This document shows positions 56,601 to 61,726 of a stretch of DNA of 61,726 nucleotides, in pieces. The stretch spans positions 1 through 61,726 of the forward strand of contig JAJUFH010000018.1 of assembly GCA_029266035.1 (NCBI GenBank), given 5' to 3'. Made by a program: the position numbers and the translations under genes. The notes under the pieces were generated by a model, which saw only the letters and a list, made by a program, of their open reading frames with translations, searched no databases and was not told the origin of the DNA. The stretch comes from Sinomicrobium sp. (GTDB taxonomy: Bacteria; Bacteroidota; Bacteroidia; Flavobacteriales; Flavobacteriaceae). The number at the start of each line of letters is the position of its first letter. The stretch's first letter is position 1.

Positions 56601-58079
56601 ATGAAAGCTCATAGTTCAAAAATTGTAGGAGAAGGGTTGACATATGATGATGTCCTTCTCGTTCCGGCCTACTCCGAAGTCCTTCCAAGAGAGGTCAATA
56701 TCCAAACCAAATTTACGAGAAATATTACGATCAATGTCCCGATTGTATCGGCGGCAATGGATACGGTAACAGAATCGGCTATGGCCATAGCTATGGCCAG
56801 AGAAGGAGGAATAGGTGTGCTGCACAAGAATATGACGGCAGAAGCCCAGGCCTTGGAAGTGCGCAAAGTAAAGCGAGCTGAGAGCGGTATGATTATAGAC
56901 CCGGTCACACTACCCCTTACGGCAAAGGTGATCGATGCCAAGAAAAATATGGCAGAACATCGTATCGGGGGAATTCCGATAGTTGATGAAGGGGGCTACC
57001 TCAAAGGAATTGTAACCAATAGGGATTTGAGATTTGAGAAAAACGACAATCGCCCTATTCAGGAGGTCATGACCTATGAAAATTTGGTAACTGCCGGAGA
57101 AGGAACTTCATTGGTAGATGCTGAGGTGATATTACAGGAGAACAAGATTGAAAAACTACCTGTAGTTAATACCGAAAATAAGCTGGTAGGTCTCATTACT
57201 TTTAGAGATATCACCAAGCTCACTCAAAAGCCTTTGGCTAATAAAGATAAATACGGGCGACTGAGAGTGGCAGCGGCCATAGGAGTTACTGCCGATGCGG
57301 TAGACCGTGCTGAAGCCCTAGTTAATGCAGGTGTAGACGCCATCGTTATCGATACGGCTCATGGGCATACTAAAGGAGTGGTCAGTGTTTTGAAATTGGT
57401 AAAAGAATCTTTTCCTGAACTGGATGTGGTAGTAGGTAATATCGCTACCGCCGAAGCAGCGAAATACCTTGTTGAAAACGGTGCGGATGCTGTAAAAGTA
57501 GGTATAGGTCCAGGTTCTATTTGTACTACAAGGGTGGTAGCCGGTGTTGGTTTTCCGCAGTTTTCCGCAGTCTTGGAAGTGGCCGCAGCCATCAAAGGCT
57601 CTGGAGTTCCGGTAATAGCCGACGGTGGGATTCGCTATACTGGCGATATTCCTAAAGCCATAGCGGCCGGCGCAGATAGCGTGATGCTCGGATCGCTATT
57701 GGCAGGAACCAAAGAATCTCCAGGAGAAACCATTATTTACGAAGGACGTAAGTATAAAAGCTACAGGGGGATGGGGTCTGTAGAAGCGATGAAACAGGGA
57801 AGTAAAGATCGCTATTTCCAGGATGTTGAAGACGATATTAAAAAACTGGTTCCCGAAGGTATTGTGGGTAGGGTAGCCTACAAAGGAGATCTGGTAGAAA
57901 GCATGCACCAATTTATAGGTGGATTGAGAGCCGGTATGGGATATTGCGGTGCCGGCGATGTGGAAGCTTTAAAGGAGCAAGGGAAATTCGTACAGATCAC
58001 GTCTTCCGGTATTCACGAAAGTCATCCCCACGACGTAGCTATTACAAAAGAAGCCCCGAATTACAGTCGAAGAGGCTAA
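56601..58079 (+). CDS. guaB: IMP dehydrogenase
   Basis: A 492-residue enzyme that oxidises IMP to XMP, the committed step of GMP synthesis. The start is the ATG at 56601 ([25 protein letters not shown]), which matches the family; the longer frame reads through its promoter. Residues about 95-210 are two CBS domains. The barrel carries [12 protein letters not shown], the catalytic loop [17 protein letters not shown] with Cys near 305, [24 protein letters not shown] and the mobile flap YRGMGS. The gene is transcribed alone. Confidence 0.97.
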   Translation: MKAHSSKIVGEGLTYDDVLLVPAYSEVLPREVNIQTKFTRNITINVPIVSAAMDTVTESAMAIAMAREGGIGVLHKNMTAEAQALEVRKVKRAESGMIIDPVTLPLTAKVIDAKKNMAEHRIGGIPIVDEGGYLKGIVTNRDLRFEKNDNRPIQEVMTYENLVTAGEGTSLVDAEVILQENKIEKLPVVNTENKLVGLITFRDITKLTQKPLANKDKYGRLRVAAAIGVTADAVDRAEALVNAGVDAIVIDTAHGHTKGVVSVLKLVKESFPELDVVVGNIATAEAAKYLVENGADAVKVGIGPGSICTTRVVAGVGFPQFSAVLEVAAAIKGSGVPVIADGGIRYTGDIPKAIAAGADSVMLGSLLAGTKESPGETIIYEGRKYKSYRGMGSVEAMKQGSKDRYFQDVEDDIKKLVPEGIVGRVAYKGDLVESMHQFIGGLRAGMGYCGAGDVEALKEQGKFVQITSSGIHESHPHDVAITKEAPNYSRRG

Positions 58080-58152
58080 TAGAGGGTAGGCCGACATTGT
58101 GTTTCAATCCTTAATAGTCTCCCTAAATCTTTGTTAAACGTTTGGCTGCCGA

Positions 58153-58183
58153 TTTGCAATATTTTATCGAATTGTTATTTTTG
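58153..58183 (+). promoter_or_regulatory. Promoter of the peptidyl-prolyl isomerase operon
   Basis: TTTG at 58153-58156, 19 bases, then TATTTTTG at 58176-58183, an exact Bacteroidota consensus match. It leaves an 80-base leader before the first gene. Confidence 0.72.
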
Positions 58184-58265
58184 TTTGTTTCCAAACATAC
58201 TGTTCGATAGGTGAATGACAGTATTAGACCTGTTTGTACAGCTTGTGACAGTGTAAAAAGACGAG

Positions 58266-59129
58266 ATGTATAGAAATTTTGCAATCGCTTTTTTGATCTT
58301 TCTCACCTTGGTGAGCTGTACTTATTTTGCTTCGGAAGACAAGAAAGATGCCGTGGCTAAGGTAGGGGATCACTTCCTCTATGCACGCGATCTGACAGGG
58401 ATATACGGTGAGAATATGTCTGCAGAAGACAGTGCTGTGGTGCGCAATAATTTTGTAAATTCTTGGGCTTTGAGGCAGCTTTTAATGGAAAAAGCTGAAA
58501 TTAATCTGCCGGAAGAACAACAGCGAGAATTTAAAGAACTCATAGAAGAATACAAGCTAGACTTGTATACCAATACGTATAAGGAAGCTCTGGTAAATAG
58601 TACTATGGACACAACCATTACCGCTGCGGAAATTACATCCTATTACGAAAAGGGGATGGACAATTTCAGGCTCAATGAAGAATTGTGGCGGTTTCGGTAT
58701 ATCGAACTGAATCCCGATTTTGAAAAGCTCGACGATGTCAAAGAAAAGTTTGAACGTTATGAGCAGGAAGATCGAGAAAGCCTGGAAGAGATGAGTATTC
58801 AGTTTAAATCTTATGCTTTAGATGATTCTATTTGGGCAAAAAAGGAGCAGATATTGCGAAAAATTCCCGTTCTTGCAGCGAAAGAGAATAAAAATAAGAT
58901 AAAAAAATCAGAATTTATTGAACTAAAAGACTCCTTAGGAGTATATTTGATATATATCAACGATATTTTGGAGCGCAATGATACGGCTCCTATCTCATAC
59001 GTAAAACCTACGATAAGGCAGATACTGCTTAACAGAAAAAAATTGGATTTCGTAAGGAGGACGGAGAGAGAAATAGTAGATGAGGCTTTGAGAAAAAAGA
59101 AATTTGAAATTTATGAATCGGATAAGTAA
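58266..59129 (+). CDS. Peptidyl-prolyl isomerase-like lipoprotein (SurA N-terminal-like)
   Basis: A 287-residue lipoprotein (lipobox TLVSC). The sequence AVAKVGDHFLYARDL and the helical chaperone-like region (about 50-130) resemble the N-terminus of SurA/PrsA-type folding factors. The middle lacks a good parvulin core, and the C-terminus (PTIRQILLNRKKLDFVRRTEREI) is helical. It probably acts as a periplasmic chaperone with the following SurA-like protein. The genes overlap by 17 bases. Confidence 0.8.
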   Translation: MYRNFAIAFLIFLTLVSCTYFASEDKKDAVAKVGDHFLYARDLTGIYGENMSAEDSAVVRNNFVNSWALRQLLMEKAEINLPEEQQREFKELIEEYKLDLYTNTYKEALVNSTMDTTITAAEITSYYEKGMDNFRLNEELWRFRYIELNPDFEKLDDVKEKFERYEQEDRESLEEMSIQFKSYALDDSIWAKKEQILRKIPVLAAKENKNKIKKSEFIELKDSLGVYLIYINDILERNDTAPISYVKPTIRQILLNRKKLDFVRRTEREIVDEALRKKKFEIYESDK

Positions 59130-60561
59130 GATTGTGGGCGGAATTGCCTTGTGTGTCACGCAGTTGACCGTAGGACAAGAAACGGCAGTAGCGGAAAATA
59201 CTGTAGGAGGAAACAGCGAGACCACAGCGATACGAGATACTACAGAAGTAACTCCCGTTACTGTTGAAGGTAAGGCAAAAATTGATGGAGTGATTGCTGT
59301 GGTAGGTGATTATGTCATACTGGAGTCGGATATTGACAAGAGTTATATAGATTTACAGAATCAAGGAGCGTCTATCAATGATATTACGCGTTGTCAGCTA
59401 CTCGGCAAACTGATGGAAGACAAATTATACGCTCATCAAGCGGTTCAAGATAGCCTGGAAGTGTCGGACAAGCAGATTTGGGCCGAGACAGAACAACAAC
59501 TCAATTTTCTTGTGGGACAGGTGGGAACCATGGAAAAACTCTTGGATTATTACAAGAAATCGGACGAACAAAGCTTTAGGGAGGAGCTTTTTCAGATCAA
59601 CAAAATCAGAATTCTGGCAGAGAATATGCAGAATAAGATTGTTGAGGAAATAGAAATCACTCCAGAAGAAGTAAGGCAGTGGTTTAATAAAATTCCCGAA
59701 GACGAACGCCCTGTTTTTGGTGCGGAATTGGAGATCTCTCAAATAGTGAAAGAACCTGAGGTGCCCGAATCTGAAAAACAAAAGGTAATAGACCGTCTCA
59801 AAGAGATGAAACGGGATATAGAAGAAAACGGTTCCAGTTTTGCTACCAAGGCTATACTGTATTCTAAAGATCCGGGGTCCAGTTCGAAAGGTGGTTACTA
59901 TCACGTGACGAGAAGTACCCCTTTTGCCAAGGAGTTTATGGATGTAGCCTATAGTTTACAAGAAGGTGAGATATCAGAACCTTTTGAAACCGATTTTGGA
60001 TGGCATATTATTATGGTAGACAAGATTATGGGACAGGAGCTCGATTTGAGACATATACTTATCAGTCCTGAAATTCCGAAAGAGGCTCAAGAAAAAACGA
60101 GAAAGGAATTGGAAGAGGTGCGTCAGAAAATCGTCGACGGAGAGGTCTCTTTTGCAGATGCAGCTAGGGAGTACTCAGATCAGAAGGAAACCAAATTTGA
60201 AGGGGGACAATTGAGAAATCCGACCAATATGGATACTCGGTTTGAACTCACCAAATTGGAGCCAACCTTGTACAACCAGATCAGAAATCTCAAAACCGGA
60301 GAAGTGTCTTCTGTTTATAGAGAAGAGGATCCGAGGTCACCGGGAAAAGTGTCTTTTAAAATTTTAAAGGTTACCAACAGGTACGACGATCACAAGGCCG
60401 ATTATATCCAAGATTATATCAAGATAAAAGAATTGGCACTCAGAGAAAAACAGATCAAAGCGGTACAGGAATGGATGGAAAAAACCATAAAAGACACCTA
60501 TATCATGGTGAATACCGACTACAAAGGCTGTGATTTTTCTAATAAGTGGGTAAAGCAATAA
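59113..60561 (+). CDS. SurA-like periplasmic peptidyl-prolyl cis-trans isomerase with two parvulin domains
   Basis: A 482-residue protein with signal peptide ending near TVGQ; I choose the ATG at 59113 over an in-frame TTG. The N-terminal chaperone region begins KIDGVIAVVGDYVILESDID. The first parvulin domain (about 200-310) has GAELEISQIVKEP, SKDPGSSSKGGYY and EPFETDFGWHIIMVDK. The second (about 315-425) has LDLRHILISPEIP and FADAAREYSDQKETKFEGG. It helps fold outer-membrane barrel proteins such as those in this window. It overlaps the upstream lipoprotein gene. Confidence 0.92.
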   Translation: MNRISKIVGGIALCVTQLTVGQETAVAENTVGGNSETTAIRDTTEVTPVTVEGKAKIDGVIAVVGDYVILESDIDKSYIDLQNQGASINDITRCQLLGKLMEDKLYAHQAVQDSLEVSDKQIWAETEQQLNFLVGQVGTMEKLLDYYKKSDEQSFREELFQINKIRILAENMQNKIVEEIEITPEEVRQWFNKIPEDERPVFGAELEISQIVKEPEVPESEKQKVIDRLKEMKRDIEENGSSFATKAILYSKDPGSSSKGGYYHVTRSTPFAKEFMDVAYSLQEGEISEPFETDFGWHIIMVDKIMGQELDLRHILISPEIPKEAQEKTRKELEEVRQKIVDGEVSFADAAREYSDQKETKFEGGQLRNPTNMDTRFELTKLEPTLYNQIRNLKTGEVSSVYREEDPRSPGKVSFKILKVTNRYDDHKADYIQDYIKIKELALREKQIKAVQEWMEKTIKDTYIMVNTDYKGCDFSNKWVKQ

Positions 60562-60636
60562 AACCTGATCATAGCTGCATTTTAAAGATGATTGCTTACA
60601 CGGTAAATTTACTTAATTTTCAAAACCGATATATCT

Positions 60637-61590
60637 ATGTCTGATGTAGAGGCTTTAAAGAAATTGCAAAAAAGGCATCAGTTCCTGAGAAATCAGATAG
60701 GTAGGGTGATTATCGGTCAAAAGGAGGCGATAGACGAAATACTTCTTTCTGTTTACGCTGCAGGTCACGCTCTACTAATCGGTGTTCCGGGATTGGCCAA
60801 GACCCTGATGATACGTACGGTGGCCGATGTATTGGGTTTAGACTTTAAGCGGATACAATTTACCCCAGACCTTATGCCCAGTGATATTCTCGGTAATGAG
60901 ATACTGGATGCCAATCGGGAATTTCGCTTTATCAAAGGGCCTGTTTTTGCCAATATCATACTCGCAGACGAAATTAACCGTACTCCGCCTAAAACACAGG
61001 CGGCATTGCTTGAAGCTATGCAAGAAAAATCAGTGACGGTTTCGGGCAAGCGTTACGAATTGCAATCACCTTATTTTGTGTTGGCCACTCAAAACCCGAT
61101 AGAACAGGAAGGAACATACCCACTTCCCGAAGCACAGCTCGACAGATTTATGTTTGCTATCGAGCTTGGTTATCCTTCTTTTGAGGAGGAAGTTGCTGTG
61201 GTGAAATCTACGACAATAGACAAAGAAATAAAATTATCTCCCGTGTTTAGCGCCGAGGAAATAATAGCGGTACAACATCTGGTCCGCCGTATACCCGTAG
61301 CCGACAATGTGGTAGAATACGCGGTGCGCTTGGTGGGAAGTACACGCCCTGGGAGCAGTGGAGTGGCAGAGATAGTTAAAGAGTATGTAGACTGGGGAGC
61401 GGGACCTAGAGCCTCTCAAAATTTAGTATTGGCAGCCAAGGCATACGCGGCAGTACACGGCAAGTTTTCTCCAGACATAGAAGATGTAAAGGCTGTGGCT
61501 ATGGGTGTTTTGAGACATAGAGTTGTAAAAAATTACAAGGCTGAAGCCGAAAATATCAGTATAGAAGATATTGTAAAAGCTCTTTTATAG
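60637..61590 (+). CDS. MoxR family AAA+ ATPase
   Basis: A 317-residue ATPase. It has Walker A GVPGLAKTLMIR, the segment DLMPSDILGNEI, Walker B ANIILADEINRTPPKTQAALLEAMQE, sensor 1 VLATQNPIEQEGTYPLPEAQLDRF, and a C-terminal lid domain with GPRASQNLVLAAKAYA. MoxR ATPases act as chaperones with von Willebrand A proteins such as the Bat family; a BatA-type protein is encoded far away at 12130. A terminator follows at 61633. Confidence 0.95.
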   Translation: MSDVEALKKLQKRHQFLRNQIGRVIIGQKEAIDEILLSVYAAGHALLIGVPGLAKTLMIRTVADVLGLDFKRIQFTPDLMPSDILGNEILDANREFRFIKGPVFANIILADEINRTPPKTQAALLEAMQEKSVTVSGKRYELQSPYFVLATQNPIEQEGTYPLPEAQLDRFMFAIELGYPSFEEEVAVVKSTTIDKEIKLSPVFSAEEIIAVQHLVRRIPVADNVVEYAVRLVGSTRPGSSGVAEIVKEYVDWGAGPRASQNLVLAAKAYAAVHGKFSPDIEDVKAVAMGVLRHRVVKNYKAEAENISIEDIVKALL

Positions 61591-61632
61591 GCACTTTCAG
61601 AAGTAAGCTAATTTCCGAAAAAAACAGACAAC

Positions 61633-61670
61633 AAACTCTGGTGATTTTATATGGATCACCGGAGTTTTTT
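61633..61670 (+). terminator. Terminator after the MoxR gene
   Basis: A stem of 13 pairs with one G-T (AAACTCTGGTGAT and ATCACCGGAGTTT) around a nine-base loop, followed by a T-run. It may serve genes from both sides. Confidence 0.8.
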
Positions 61671-61726
61671 CTTTTTTGAGGATACCTTAGGTGTTTTAGC
61701 CGGATTGTCGTACCAAAAAGACATAG
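61656..61726 (-). CDS. Possible C-terminal end of a convergent gene (edge of window)
   Basis: An open minus-strand frame enters from the right edge and stops at 61656. Its tail contains WYDNPAKTPK and ends SSKKKKLR, a plausible basic C-terminus overlapping the terminator stem. Only about 23 residues are visible, so the call is weak. Confidence 0.3.
   Translation of the reverse strand, partial: MSFWYDNPAKTPKVSSKKKKLR

Noticed and set aside
1-61726. tRNA, rRNA, CRISPR arrays or insertion sequences
   Set aside because: I looked for the T-loop motif, regular spaced repeats and transposase motifs and saw none that hold up.

Overview
The window comes from a gliding-type marine or soil Bacteroidota, most likely a Flavobacteriaceae member. 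The evidence is a PorP/SprF type IX secretion protein, a CHU_C-type sorting domain, a SusC/SusD pair, FecI/FecR regulators, a BatA-type membrane protein, a Bacteroidota-type SecA of 1119 residues, and several promoters that fit the Bacteroidota consensus TTG-N19-TAnnTTTG. No rRNA, tRNA, CRISPR array or complete insertion sequence was recognised.

Layout, left to right. Positions 2-7497 hold a surface/type IX secretion cassette: the end of a repetitive adhesin-like protein, a secreted protein of unknown function, a protein with a type B sorting domain, PorP/SprF, and a PorE-like TPR/propeller/OmpA protein. A CI-like regulator and a TrmH-type RNA methyltransferase follow, then a gene-free stretch of REP-like repeats (9309-9843). 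From 9844 to 20543 the minus strand carries housekeeping genes: an esterase, a small membrane protein, a dihydroorotase homologue that has lost its metal site, a BatA protein, SecA, a DUF2795 protein, a cobalamin adenosyltransferase, an esterase and an ECF sigma factor. The sigma factor diverges from fecR-susC-susD-metalloprotease (20743-29456), a nutrient-uptake locus probably aimed at peptides or glycopeptides.

The most unusual part is 29560-31747. It is an AT-rich, minus-strand, two-gene unit with no relatives nearby. The first gene, reassembled across a one-base frameshift, is a type VI secretion tube protein (TssD/Hcp) fused to a C-terminal metzincin-like zinc protease (HEIMHACGVPH plus a NYMDY Met-turn). 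The second overlaps it by ATGA and is a lipoprotein with the features expected of a cognate immunity protein. The lipoprotein is broken by an out-of-frame TTTG tetranucleotide repeat and by an in-frame stop. I read the pair as a decayed or phase-variable orphan T6SS effector-immunity module.

The rest is accessory then core. A TetR-TolC-EmrA-EmrB efflux operon has a promoter overlapped by direct repeats (31954-36632). Two small membrane proteins follow. Next is a cobalamin-riboswitch-controlled uptake operon (BtuB, a BtuG-like propeller lipoprotein and a third surface lipoprotein; 37884-42607), then a lipoprotein of unknown function and a convergent NarL-type histidine kinase and response regulator. 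The right end carries an M28 peptidase, RecQ, KdsD, TatC, an AhpD-like protein, LptB, PyrD, a HAD phosphatase, HMG-CoA lyase, GuaB, two SurA-like folding factors and a MoxR ATPase. KdsD and LptB both serve lipopolysaccharide assembly, and the SurA-like pair probably serves outer-membrane protein folding.
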